A DNA stretch of 64,000 bases. Origin: Dichomitus squalens LYAD-421 SS1 (lineage: Eukaryota; Basidiomycota; Agaricomycetes; Polyporales; Polyporaceae). Below are positions 32,625 through 43,520 of the stretch, piece after piece. The DNA lies in assembly GCF_000275845.1 (NCBI RefSeq), contig NW_006766919.1, positions 68,653 to 132,652 of the forward strand, read 5' to 3'. The notes under the pieces are model-generated. The model ran no database searches. It was not told the origin of the DNA and was given only the letters and a program-made list of their open reading frames with translations. Each line of letters starts with the position of its first letter. Position 1 is the stretch's first letter. Made by a program: the position numbers and the translations under genes.

Positions 32625-34548
32625 ATGCGATGGAAAGCTATGTGTGTACCTACTCTAATGGACTTGGCGCTTGGGTTGCGGCCGCTCCCCCTCTTCTGGT
32701 TCTTGACTCCGCCAGAAGCCTACCGCTTGTTCGAAGTGTGAGTCTATACTATCTTCGCATCGAACGCGCACTGAGTTTTGTCAAGTTTCTTCGCAAAGGT
32801 CAATGTATGTCACGTCGTTTACACCTTAGCGCACCTCTTTCGTCCCTGCTAACCCAAGTACAGAATCACTATAACGTGTTGGATAAAACGTTGCACACTG
32901 TTCCGTATACAATTATGAAGAGTCCCACCTTGTTCATCATAGGTAAGCATGCGCACCTCCTGTGCGTGACAGATGCTGATTGTATTCGAAGTGTGTACGA
33001 TTGCCGCGAGATACGATGTCGACTCGGCTCGTCTGCTACCCCACATTGTCTGCGAAGCCAAGCGAAGCGCTCAGTATGCAATGCTGCATGAGGCCCCATC
33101 TCTGGAACTAGTCCAAGCATATGTTCTAATGGCGATGTACGATACAGAATTGGGCGCCCGTGGTGTCGACAAAAGTCCCTATTTGAGGTTGGCGACTCGG
33201 TATGAGATTCTCAACACGCACTTAAACACCGCACTCGTCTCATTTCTTCCTACAGCACTTTGAAGACGCTTGGTCATTCGTCATCGGTCAGAAGACACAA
33301 CATGTATCGATCCGACCTTGCCAGGTTGCGGCTCTTGTGCTACATCATGGAGCATCCCATGGTCACTGGACTCACTGAAGGGCCGCAACCGCATATCAAG
33401 TTGCATGATAGGTACTAGGTGCAGCTGCGCATAATGTTTCTCTGCCAACTTTAAAGCGGGATTTGTTCAGCTTCCTTGGAAGGGCCTGCCCAGAGAATAT
33501 TCCGCTGAAGGTTCCGGTAAGGCAACTCTAAGTTCACACTTGGAGTACTTTGACAGTATATCCTAGTCCGACATCACGATCGGAGCATATCTTCAGATCC
33601 TACAAATCACAGCGCGCTATCAGGACACAGCGAGCGCTGACTTGTCCCAGCGAAATACACAGTGCAAGGTGTGTTTTGATGCGTCGTAACTACTATCATG
33701 CCAACGACAACCACTTTATCTACAACCAATCTAAATTGAGTAGGACACAGAGGTTATTGTGAGGGTCCTTCGCACATATGAGGATGAGGTGATACGCTGC
33801 ACAGACGAGTGGACACGACAAGTGGTTCCAGACACAGCCCCGGGGAAGGATATGAGTAAGTTGCATAACCTCGGTGCGTCAGCGAGGTGAAGTTTCTCAT
33901 TTTGCTCGAGACCCATGTTCCGTTTTCCATACAAACCTGGTTGACTTGTAAGTCTATACCGTCACCGTGATCTCGACTGCCGCGCTCACGTCTCATTGTC
34001 GCCCAGCCTTGGAAGTTATGCGACCATGGCTTTCTGTTCCACGCTTTTGCTGCGAGTGTCGCCGTGCTCAGAAGCCAGTGCCTACCTATATGGCAAGGTA
34101 TTTCCTCTTTTCTTACAAGTGAATTTTCACGCGCGCTGACTACTATCAGGCCTTCCACTATGCGAAGCTGGTCGTGATCGCAATGGTCGATACGTTGATT
34201 CCCTGTGGTATTATGCAATCCTCGCCAGAGCGTATGTACTGCGCGCACTATACGTCATGTTTGTACGCTGATGCCACTCAAACAGTCACGTTTCTGCATG
34301 CCTCGGCAGCTGCGAAATTTCTGACCCAGGTGAGGCTCTCGACGGATTTGCAGTTGAAAGTGGATTGAGCTAACGTCAACATCTAGTCAGCTTCGGCCTA
34401 CTCGATAACGCAGCAGCTCGAGATCAAGACCCTTCTCTATCAGCTTTCTCGCAGTTACTCCTCGCCTGATGCGACTATTGACCACATCCACGCACCTGCA
34501 CGCCATGCAGCGCATATAAACCGTCTCATTGACGACTTGGGCCCTTAG
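32625..34548 (+). CDS. Fungal transcription-factor-like protein without a visible zinc cluster
   Basis: Thirteen exons join in frame to 419 residues: 32625-32737, 32786-32798, 32864-32942, 32992-33199, 33256-33411, 33471-33516, 33567-33668, 33753-33855, 33887-33947, 34007-34097, 34150-34231, 34286-34329 and 34387-34548. The order of segments is that of the middle homology region of Zn2Cys6 transcription factors: AYRLFEVFFAKNHYNVLDKT, LHTVPYTIMKSPTLFIIVCTIAARY, SLELVQAYVLMAMYD, then VVIAMVDTLIPCGIM and TFLHASAAAKFL. Exon 2 is only 13 bases but supplies FFAK of a conserved helix and fits phase on both sides. No CX2CX6C cluster is visible before 32625, so the model may be 5'-incomplete, a decayed gene or a regulator without DNA binding. 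Exons 6-10 are the least certain. Confidence 0.65.
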
Positions 34549-35098
34549 CTACAGCACACTTCTATAGCTCCCCACGGTCTGCGTGCAGGACCTGACAAAT
34601 CGCTGGAATGTTCACAAAAGGACCACGGTACTAAACAGTAGAACACCATTTTGCGTCGAGCATCGTTTTCTGTATCTGGGACACCCAATTCGGGATGGAC
34701 GAGATGAGGCTTGGGGTCTGCTTGGTACGCCCGGGTTCGATGAGTACGTTCAGATAGAACTTCTGTATTACGAACGGACAGCTTGGACGAACATCGTTTG
34801 CAGCATTTGAATGACAGACATACCATCGACCGTCTCGGAGAAGTCCATATTCGCTTCGCAGGACCTAGAGGAGCGGGCGAAGGTGCGTCCTCATGAAGCG
34901 ATTCAAGAGGGGCAGCGGCAGCGGGATTTGTTCGCGAAGGCACCAAAGCAATATCGCTGCTCCCCGACCGACCCCGACCTGAACACAGCTCCACAGACTC
35001 ATGTCACGTGTCGTGCCAAGGTACAAAACCCAATCTCCTCGAGCAGCCTCTGACAGACGTCTGGACTCTGCCGCACGCGTTCATTCCTGCCCATCAGC
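34549..35098. other. Intergenic, nothing recognised
   Basis: 550 bases with overlapping short frames on both strands, including a 149-codon minus-strand one, and no family resemblance. It contains the promoter of the gene at 35099. Confidence 0.4.
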
Positions 35099-37324
35099 AT
35101 GTCTTCATATCTCCAACAACTAGATCACCTCGCAAACCGTATTGCACAATACAACGACCCTAGAAAACACGACCCATACCTCGACCTGCTCAAAGAGGTC
35201 GCTGCCGTCGTTCGCGAAGCAGACACGCGCGGAGCACCCAACCTCACCGAGATAGTCGAAAAGGCGGGAGCGATCTACGACAGCGCGATCAATTGGGCGT
35301 ACGGCGATGGTGACTTTGACTTCCTGCCGTCGTACGCGCATACACCGGACGCCCCGCCCATCAAGGACCCCCTCCATCGTTTTGGCTTTGGTGCGTGGCG
35401 CAGATATACCCGTACGTCTTCTCACACCAATCTCGTGTACACTTTATCAGGCGCAGGTCCCGCCATCGAGCTCCTGAGGATCATTGACAGCATGCGAGTG
35501 AACGGTGCAGGTGAAGTACCTAGCTCATGACCACACATGATCCAAGCGTATACAACGCGCCGTCTGACAACCACCGCTCACTAGGCCCCTTGTCTGCAAC
35601 CCAGCGTGAAGAGTTCGTTCCTCCCCCATGGACTAAGTCACAACCCCCTCACCCCAAGTCCACCCGCCTCTCGCGCTTCCGCGATAACGTGAGGCCCTCA
35701 GCCACAGACGCGACTCCACTCGCGCGCACGATCTACCAAGCGCGCTGTGAGGTCGCCTCATACAGCATCCCGTGCCCCGTCAACGCAGCAATCGCATCCG
35801 ACTCTTCCGTCCTCGCCATTGCAGGCAAAGGCGGCTGGAAGAATCGCGACCCCGTCCTCTCGCTCTACCTCCTCGACGAAGGCAGCGCTGAGCAAGGGGG
35901 CGGGCCTGCCGGTGCGCGCTCGTCTCAGAGCCTAGACTGGCGCTGCATGAACATCGACCCTGGCCTGTCCGAGGTCGCTTACCAGATCGCACTGGACACC
36001 CCACGCAAGCTCGCCCTCGTCGCTGACTCGCACCGCATCAAGTCCTTTTGCTGGGGCCAGTCCGGGGGCGTTGAGTTTGAGGGCTGGAGCCCCACACAGG
36101 GCAACAACGTCCACACGCTCGACAGCGACCGGTACCGCGGCCCCCTCGCTGTCCTGCCGAACGGCCGCGTCGTGCGCGCCGGCAAGGGTGGGTTCGCGCT
36201 CTGGAACATCGACGAGCTCCCGACGCACAAGGGCGGGAGGCGTGTAGGGAGGGGCAAGTACTCCGACGACTCGTGGCGCGACAACGACAACGGGGAGATC
36301 GAGCGGTCCACTGGGACCACCCCAACCACGACCGTCAAGTTCGCGGGAGCAGGGGACGAGACCTTCGCCCCGGACAGCTGGCACCTGCACGACCCGAGCG
36401 GGCATATGCTCGTCGGGGAGAACGGGCGGAACTCCGCGGGGCGGTACGGGTGCTACGCGATTGACCTGGAGCAGGGCGGCAGGAAGGTGGCACGGTACTT
36501 GGGGCATGGGGGGAATGCCATCGAGGGGTTCTCGACGAGCGCAGGGGACGCGAACGTCTTTGCGACTGCGGGCGCGGATGGGTATGCGCGGCTGTATGAC
36601 GTACGCCATCCGCTCCCGGTGATCACGATTGACTCGGGCAAGCTGAGCGAGTTCTGCACCTCGGTTCAGCTCGTCTACCCAGATGGCATCCCGAGTACGT
36701 CCTTTATCCACGTATTTCATTTCATTTGCTCGGGTCCGCATATATGCTGACGCCGCACTTGCAGCGCTCTTCACCGGGGGCGACAAGTCACAGAGCGTCC
36801 GATGCTGGGACATCCGTGCGCAGGCGGTCGTGTACGAGCTCAGCACAGGAAATAACAGCGTGTGCACGCTCAGCTGGGACGCGAAGCGTGACGTCCTCTA
36901 CGCCACTACGGAATGCGACTACATGGACCGCCTAGGTTCCACCCACGGATACCGGCATGCACGCATTCCGCGCTGGGCGCAGCTATGCCCGGAAGACCAT
37001 GAGCGTGAAAACGACGGCTTGGAAGAAGAGGATGTCGACATGGAAGATGACGAGGAGTACGATGGCGATGAGTACGACAGCATGGAGGACGACGATGACG
37101 AGAATAACTGGCCGAAGGACGCGTATCACAACGAGACGTTCTTTGGGTACGCGTACGATGCGGGTGAGCATGTCTTGCGTGAGTGTCTTTTGGACTTTAT
37201 TACGATTGAGACCGCTGATAGTTGCGGGATCATAGTGCGCTATGCGTTCAAGGAGGATCCGGACCTGCAGGAGCTCCCGGAGTATGGCCAGGCTTCTCTG
37301 GATGACGACGATGGCTACTGGTAG
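35099..37324 (+). CDS. WD40/beta-propeller-like protein with acidic segment
   Basis: Five exons, 35099-35411, 35457-35515, 35605-36694, 36765-37178 and 37236-37324, give 654 residues. Repeats in the central part read like WD40 blades: GYARLYDVRHPLPVITIDSG, TLFTGGDKSQSVRCWDIRAQ and SVCTLSWDAKRDVLYATTEC. A strongly acidic stretch follows (EEEDVDMEDDEEYDGDEYDS), and the end is DLQELPEYGQASLDDDDGYW. The first 140 residues are helical (DPYLDLLKEVAAVVREADTR). Intron 1 is 45 bases with no stop and would add 15 residues if retained. No targeting signal is visible. Partner proteins are unknown. The product name rests on repeat pattern, not on a recognised orthologue. Confidence 0.8.
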
Positions 37325-37743
37325 AGCCATAGCCGAGGTGATATATCAGCTATTCTTCCCGAAGGTCTTGTCGACTTATGACTTCTTTGAATGATTCGTC
37401 TTTCGGTTTCGCTAGCGTCATGAACATCCTGTTCATTGGTAACCCGAGACCATCGGGTCAACGTGGAGCCCAAGGCTACTACAGATTGACAAAAGGGAAA
37501 GCCATATGATACAATGCTCTGCGTCCTATGATATCAAAGTCAGCTACCAAAAACTAGAACGACGTGATAGCTGCATCAACACAGCATAGCTTAACGAACG
37601 TACCTCGGTATCTCACGTGGATCGACGCATCGTCAAGGCGCACCGCTCTCGGCTCTCCACCATCTAATACTGCCTTATCATACATACCAAGCGTACTATC
37701 GGGATAACAATCATAAGCAATGGGTTGTTCATAGGACTTCGTG
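37325..37743. other. Convergent 3' region
   Basis: The propeller-like gene and the LYR gene end toward each other, and the 419 bases between hold their 3' untranslated regions. No other feature was seen. Confidence 0.5.
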
Positions 37744-38207
37744 CTATGGTGTCGGGTCCGTGGGGGATGGGTTGGGATACATCCGCTTCAGATGGCGATA
37801 TTTGCGAAGAGAGTATAAGGCGAGAGTTTCTGAAGGAACGAGGATACGGAATAGTGTACAGATAAAATAGCTGAACAGGACGCACCATTGCGAATGTACT
37901 CTCCCATCTTAATAGCTTTCTCGATCTCCTCTGGATCGGTCAAGTTGCGGTTCTCTGTCCCACCCCAGGAGTCGCGTTCATACACGGTATAGCAACGCTA
38001 TGAAGGGTAAGCAGAGACTTACTCTCAAAAAGTCCACGCAGCTTCTTGTGGAAGTTGTACCTGAAAGACGGCCAATTTAAGTCCTGTAAGTTTGCCTGCT
38101 CGCGTGAGACCAAAGACATACGCAGGATCAGGATAGTCGCGGCCAAGACGGTGTAGCTCCTTGTACAGCGCGATGACTCTTAGGCGAGTCTCTCTGGCTG
38201 CAGCCAT
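37744..38207 (-). CDS. LYR-motif protein, LYRM5/ETFRF1-like
   Basis: Four exons on the minus strand, 38207-38122, 38060-38023, 37954-37886 and 37829-37744, give 92 residues. The LYR-type helix reads RVIALYKELHRLGRDYPDPA, followed by YNFHKKLRGLFEKNRNLTDP, EEIEKAIKMGEYIRNETLAL and YSLRKYRHLKRMYPNP. Proteins of this family act in mitochondria. The human relative LYRM5 removes FAD from electron-transfer flavoprotein. The LYR triplet appears as LYK. The closing LRKYRxxKRxY is typical of the LYRM5 branch. The gene is divergent from the CRAL-TRIO gene, with 259 bases between start codons. The third exon is reached by an acceptor inside a longer open stretch. Choosing it restores the family sequence. 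Confidence 0.88.
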
Positions 38208-38466
38208 GGCCGAGGATACATGCGGTGCCGGCTTCAAGGAAGGAAGAGAGAGGCGTGAAAAGTAGTTCAAGCAGATACTATGTACTTAGGGTCGCGGAAC
38301 GGACAACGGCGGCGGGGGCACGTGCAGGGAGAGTTGCCCGATCCGTTCGGAATGGGCTGATGCATTCCAGCGCCGCTCTCTTCCGCCGCCCGCTCTCAGC
38401 TAGCTCGGACTCAACATACCCACATCCGCCGCTGTGCTGACACGCCCCTCCTTTGTTTGAGCAGCC

Positions 38467-39816
38467 ATGACCGCCGATACCGAGAAAATATACGAAGCCA
38501 GCCCGCCTCCGGACATCCCGTTCGATCCTGCCGCCCTCCCGTCGAATCTTCAGCTTACGGACGTGCAGCAGAAGCTGTTCGATGACGTTCTCAAGTACTT
38601 CGACAAGGAAGACTACGTTCTTCCCGATGTGGAGAACGGGACTCTTACGGAGGAGGAGAAGTTCTGGTTGGTGCGTTCGCCAGGGCACTGACTATACTGG
38701 AACCGCTGACATGGTGACATATTCAATTTCAAGAGCGCTGAATGCTTGCTGAGGTATGGAAGCTGTGGCGGACGCCTCGAGTCGATTCTCACAGCCTATC
38801 GCCCAGGTTCCTTCGTGCCGTTAAGTGGGCCAGTGCTCAGGCAGCAATCAAGCGGCTCGAGGGTACGCTAAAGTGGAGGCGGGAGTTCGGTGTCTACGAT
38901 GTGATTACCGCATCGCACGTAGAACCTGAGGTATGTTCTCCCGTACTTGCATTCATACCAGGTTCCGATATCTGTCTGTCTCAAGGCATTGACGGGCAAA
39001 ATGGTGCTCTGGGGTTACGACACCGACAATCGGCCGGCCCTCTACCTCCGCCCCAGCAGGCAGAACACCGAGGAGAGCATCCGCCAAGTGCACTTCGTCG
39101 TCTGGGCGCTAGAACGTCTAACAGAGTTGATGGGCCCAGGTGTCGAGTACGTCTCTGAACGCATCGCGTTCACGCTCAGCCTACTCATATCTGTGTACCC
39201 GCGCAGGACATTAGCCTTAATGGTGAACTTTGCCGACCGCGCAAAGAACCCCTCTTTGACTCAATCCCGCCTCGTCCTCAACATCCTCCAGACACACTGT
39301 GCGTCCGCCAAGGCCCTAAATTCTCTTCACGACTAATTTGGGCTCACCCATTGCTCAGACCCGGAGCGCCTCGGTCGCGCCCTCGTCACCAACGTCCCCT
39401 TCCTCGTCAACGCCTTCTTCAAGTTCATCACACCCTTCATCGACCCCCTCACGCGCCCCAAGCTCCGCTTCAACCCCGACTGCACCGGAGAGGGCCTCTT
39501 TGCCCCCGGGCAGCTCCTCGCCGAGTGGGAGGGGGGCCAGGCGGACTTCGAATACGTTCACGAGCGGTACTGGGAGCCTCTAGTCAGGTTATGTGCGGAG
39601 CGGAGGGAGAAGATGTGGGTGGCGTGGAGGGAGCTGGGCGCCAAGGTTGGCGTTAGGGAGTGGGATGTGAAGTGTAAAGCCGAGTTGGAGGCGAAGGCGA
39701 AGGAGGGAGAGGAGGGGACGAAGGCGACGGTGGGCACGCCGATAACGGACGTAGCGGCCGAGGAGAATGAGGCTGAGACGCAAAACGGGGAAGCGGCTGC
39801 CGCGGTTGCTCTCTGA
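38467..39816 (+). CDS. Sec14/CRAL-TRIO lipid-transfer protein
   Basis: Six exons, 38467-38670, 38734-38753, 38807-38930, 38986-39146, 39207-39298 and 39359-39816, give 352 residues. The CRAL-TRIO N-terminal helix pair spans CLLRRFLRAVKWASAQAAIK and LEGTLKWRREFGVYDVITAS. The lipid-binding domain runs from KMVLWGYDTDNRPALYLRPS through TEESIRQVHFVVWALERLTE, LALMVNFADRAKN, VLNILQTHYPERLG and VTNVPFLVNAFFKFITPFID to a Lys/Glu-rich tail. Such proteins exchange phosphatidylinositol and other lipids between membranes. The arrangement is closest to the yeast Pdr16/Pdr17 and Csr1 group. Exon 2 has only 20 bases. Confidence 0.9.
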
Positions 39817-40784
39817 ACGTTGGGTCTCGAGGTGCGCGATCATGTGTCTTTTTGGTTTATTCGAAGCCTACTGGGCTTCCTAGATGTGAGCTAGATGACG
39901 CGGGCACACCTCTTGCTGAATAGACGTATCTTAGATGTTAGTCTAGTCTTGATGATTATGTGTCGAGCCTACATTCTTTCTGGACGTTCGTTCTCGGGCG
40001 TATGACGATGGTTCTCGACTATGCCTCATTATATTCTGGGCGGTCAACGTCCCACTCACGGGCTAATGATGTTAATATGTGGTGAGTCGTTCCCGTGCTC
40101 TGTTGCCCACTTGACAGAACTGAAGCAGTTGTACCAGTTCCACGAACAGCGTAGTATTGCCGACTTCCTCTGTGCCATATCTCTGCGCTGCTGGCCTATT
40201 ACATTCTCATGTCCGTGTCTCAGACTCGAACGGCGCTGTCGCCACAGCGCTTCGCGTGCGCGTCGACCTGAGCGGGGAACGTGAGCTGTCCCTCCGGGAG
40301 GTTTCGTTCGGCACTTGTATCAGAGCATCTCTGTAGCGATCTGCAGCGACTACGTTCGATTCCGTGAACGATAAGTACCATCGTCATAGACGATACGGCA
40401 TACATTTAATTGCAGGGAGAGCCTCTGCACAAAGACAACTAGGTGGAAGGAGGCTCACGGAACCTCCTCACTGACTCCGAGGATGTAAACTAGAACGAAT
40501 TCTATACCGTGGTGAGCAGAGCTAAGATACATGTTTATGGGAATACGTACCTATACCGTGGTGAGCAGAGCTAAAGAGCACGGTATAGGTCGTCGGCTAT
40601 ATAAGTGTATGCGTACGTAATATGTGAAGTGTGCCGAGTAAGACCAGGACGAGGAGTGGGTCTTACACTAGGACAGCAATTGACAAGGTTTCTATTCATA
40701 TCTATAGTGCTTGAGCTGATATGTTACTGATGAGCTGTAGATGACGCATATAGCCAGCAAACCCGACATACATATACGACACAA
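39817..40784. other. Intergenic with short direct repeats
   Basis: About 970 bases with no gene. It holds the two 24-base direct repeats at 40502 and 40551 and the 3' region of the sirtuin gene. Confidence 0.5.
40502..40590. repeat. Two 24-base direct repeats plus an inverted partial copy
   Basis: The same 24 bases, beginning CTATACCGTGGTGAGC, occur at 40502-40525 and 40551-40574 with no mismatch. Shortly after, CACGGTATAGG around 40579-40589 is the reverse complement of the first 11 bases of the unit with its preceding C. The unit spacing is 49 bases. Confidence 0.85.
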
Positions 40785-41994
40785 TCATTCCGTGCCAACA
40801 ACCGTTTGTCTGGCACGCTCCAATAATGCCGGGACCGTCTCTTCACAGGGACCGTAGAAGACGAAATCCGCTTTGTCATCGCCTTGCGAAGGCGCCAAGT
40901 TGAACACGGCGACCGTGCCGCCGTTCTTTTTGACGGTCGTGGCGTATGTCGCTGCGGGGTGGACCTGCGAAGGGATGGAGTCAGAAGGAAGGACCGTAAC
41001 GGAACGAGCGAGCGACGTACAAGAGAGCTTGTCCCGACAACAAGGAGCACGTCCACTTTCGTGAGAATGCGCGTAATCTCGCCCTGGCCCTCGGGTATCT
41101 CCCCGAACCACACAATACCGGGGCGAAGCAGCCCGCCACAACGCCCGTACCTGTTCATTCATCAGCTCAACCCCACGGGATAGATACGATGAATGCTGTA
41201 CCTGTTCGACCCCGACCATTCCGGCCCCCCGCATCGTGGAAGTTGCTCCACGGCGATGAGCTCCTCGCCATTCTTTGCCCTTTCGATCACAGCCTGATCG
41301 TTGAAGATGGGTGCCAAAGGCGTCTCCGCGGTCGTCTTCACGCACTTGCACTGCGTACACGTAAAGCGATAGCACGACCCGTGCATCTCGACGAGACGTG
41401 CATGCACCTCGTTGCGCTCGTCAGCATCGAGTTGATCCTCGGGGGAGGAGGCTTTGTCCAGCGTCTCGTCGAGTGCTCGCCGACATAGCCCGTCGAAGTT
41501 CTGCGTAACGTATAGTGGCGGCTTGTCTTTCTGTACGAGATTGGGGAAGATTTGAGCGCGGATGGACGGGAGAGACAGCGATGCCAGCGCGTAATGTGCA
41601 GCGTTCGGCTTAGCCTCCATGCACCTGGATTGTGATAGATCAGCACGTCGACTCCTGAAGCCAACGGAATGATACGCGCTGATCGCGTTTGGGGTGATAA
41701 TAAGCCCAGACACGGCCGGGATTGTCTTGGAAAGCTTGGAGAGAGGCGACTTCCATGGGATTCTGCAATCAGATAACTGAGTAACGGGTGCAGCGCACAT
41801 AACATAGCATTGGAAAGTCGGACAGTTGTGAGCCACTGCCCGTTTGTTCCACGGTAGGTGGTGATCCCAGACGCCGCGCTCAGGCCGGCTCCGGTGAGAA
41901 TACCGGGGCATTTGCTGGATTTTAGGATGATGCAGAATGCATCCAAGTCATTTGACGGTTGAGTGACAGCCACTTTGTTCGGGACTTCGGACAT
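40785..41994 (-). CDS. Sirtuin, SIRT5-type NAD-dependent deacylase
   Basis: Five exons on the minus strand, 41994-41824, 41762-41676, 41614-41202, 41150-41021 and 40964-40785, give 326 residues. Sirtuins remove acyl groups from lysine using NAD. The motifs are [19 protein letters not shown] (about 31-49), VTQNFDGL (about 122-129) and VEMHGS with catalytic His164. Zinc ligands appear in CTQCKC and in the later CGG motifs, followed by [12 protein letters not shown] and [27 protein letters not shown] is typical of the class III (SIRT5) branch. The Tyr/Arg pair that prefers acidic acyl groups could not be placed with certainty. Exon 3 starts at the AG before [10 protein letters not shown]; a nearby upstream AG is out of frame. 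There is no obvious mitochondrial presequence. Confidence 0.9.
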
Positions 41995-42487
41995 GGTGTC
42001 ATGCACTATCAGGAGAGGGAGAAAGAGAGAAAGCGAAACCAGCTTTACAAAACGATAGACCTTTGCACGACTTTGTACACACACAGCCGGACCTCGAAAT
42101 GGGCGGCCCGAAGCAGGGTTCAACGTTCAGCGTGACATCCGAAGTCCGAGTCCAGGCTGAGCTCGGCATGGCCTCATCCGATAATCGAAAGGGTACGGCT
42201 AACGTGCTGGATTACCTCGGGGGTTGAACTCCATGGTCTGATGGTGTGCGTAAATAGCTGTGTAGGGGCTTATCGTTTTGTGTAACGTTTATAGCATGCG
42301 CGCGCATAGTCACTTGAGGCTTCCCTCGTAAGTAGGTTGGCCCGGCGCACAGCCACTTATCAACAAGAACAAACTCCTGCAAGGATGGCCCCCCCGGGCC
42401 GTCGCTAGCTCTGTTGCATTTGCCACGAATCCTAATATTCGTTATCGTTACCGTCTCCTCACCTCCACCGTCCACCCTTGCATAGTG
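41995..42487. promoter_or_regulatory. Divergent promoter region, sirtuin and APH gene
   Basis: 493 bases between two start codons that face away from each other. A 110-codon minus-strand frame overlapping its right side is not supported. No clear TATA element was seen. Confidence 0.4.
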
Positions 42488-43520
42488 ATGGTTATTGAGA
42501 ACATTAGTAGTACCATTGAGCGGACACAGTAAGCAAACCCTCATCTTTACTTACGGTATATTCATTCTTCGCAGCTCCGTCGACAGTCTATCCGACGAGG
42601 AACTGTACCGCTTGATCGACAGCGTCCGTCGTGATCGTGCACAACTCGTTGGTTACATGCCATCCATGGACGGATCCCTCTATTATCCAGTATGGTGCAT
42701 CGCACCGGACGCTATCGTCAAGCTATCGGAAGGACCCAGCGAAGCGTACACGATGCAGCTCGTGCGCAACAACACCTCGATCCCCGTTCCCACCGTCCGT
42801 CGCGTCCTTCCGCACCACAAAGCATCCGGGGACTACTACTGGATTATCATGGACTACATCGACGGAAGCACCCTTTTCGAACTCTGGGACACGCTCACTG
42901 AGGAGCGCAAGCGCAGCATTATCGACGCCCTAGCGGGCTATGTGCGAGAACTCCGTAGTATCCGCCTCCCAAACCCGCCAATCCCTGGTCCCCTGCATCC
43001 TGACGGCATTCCTGTCAAATGCAGGGGCTCTTTCTTCAGCGAAGACCAAGCTGGACCTTTCGGTTCCTACCAGGAGATGGCTGACTGGTTCGATCGCCAG
43101 CGCTCCCGCGTCAGGATATACAACCACATGGGGTTCGGGGGGGTGATATCATGTCCCAAGTTCGACGCCACCCATCCACTCGTTCTCTGCCACATGGACA
43201 TACACCCCCGAAACATTCTGGTTGACAAAAATGGGACCCCGTGGCTCATCGACTGGGGTGTCGCTGGGGTGTACCCACCATGGTTCGAGTACGCGGCCAT
43301 TGCAGTGTCAGTCGAGGCTGACTATCGGTTACGCAAAGTGCCCGCTTGGAAGGACCTTGCTGCAAATGCGGCAGCTGTTGCTGGTGATTATTCACGGTAC
43401 TATGACGACTACTTATTCATTCTATTTTGTTATACGAATGGAATCAACTTCGATGAGAAGGCCCAAGAAATGGATTTTCCTGATGACTATTTCGAGAAGT
43501 TGGGCATCACTGTGGAGTAG
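42488..43520 (+). CDS. Aminoglycoside-phosphotransferase-fold kinase (APH family)
   Basis: Two exons, 42488-42528 and 42575-43520, give 328 residues. The first exon supplies MVIENISSTIERT. The frame also stays open from 42495 without splicing, but the GTAAGC...GCAG intron is well formed. The kinase-like fold shows DAIVKLSEGPSEAYTMQLVR (ATP-binding Lys region), YYWIIMDYIDGSTLFELW (hinge), CHMDIHPRNILVD (catalytic loop with Asp and Asn) and LIDWGVAG (DFG equivalent, Asp). All catalytic residues are present. APH-fold enzymes of fungi phosphorylate small molecules or act as choline- or fructosamine-kinase relatives. The substrate is unknown, and antibiotic resistance is not implied. Confidence 0.88.

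Noticed and set aside
35932..36867. 311-codon minus-strand frame
   Set aside because: It is antisense to the propeller-like gene with no recognisable domain. The plus-strand exons have matching splice sites and WD-like repeats.
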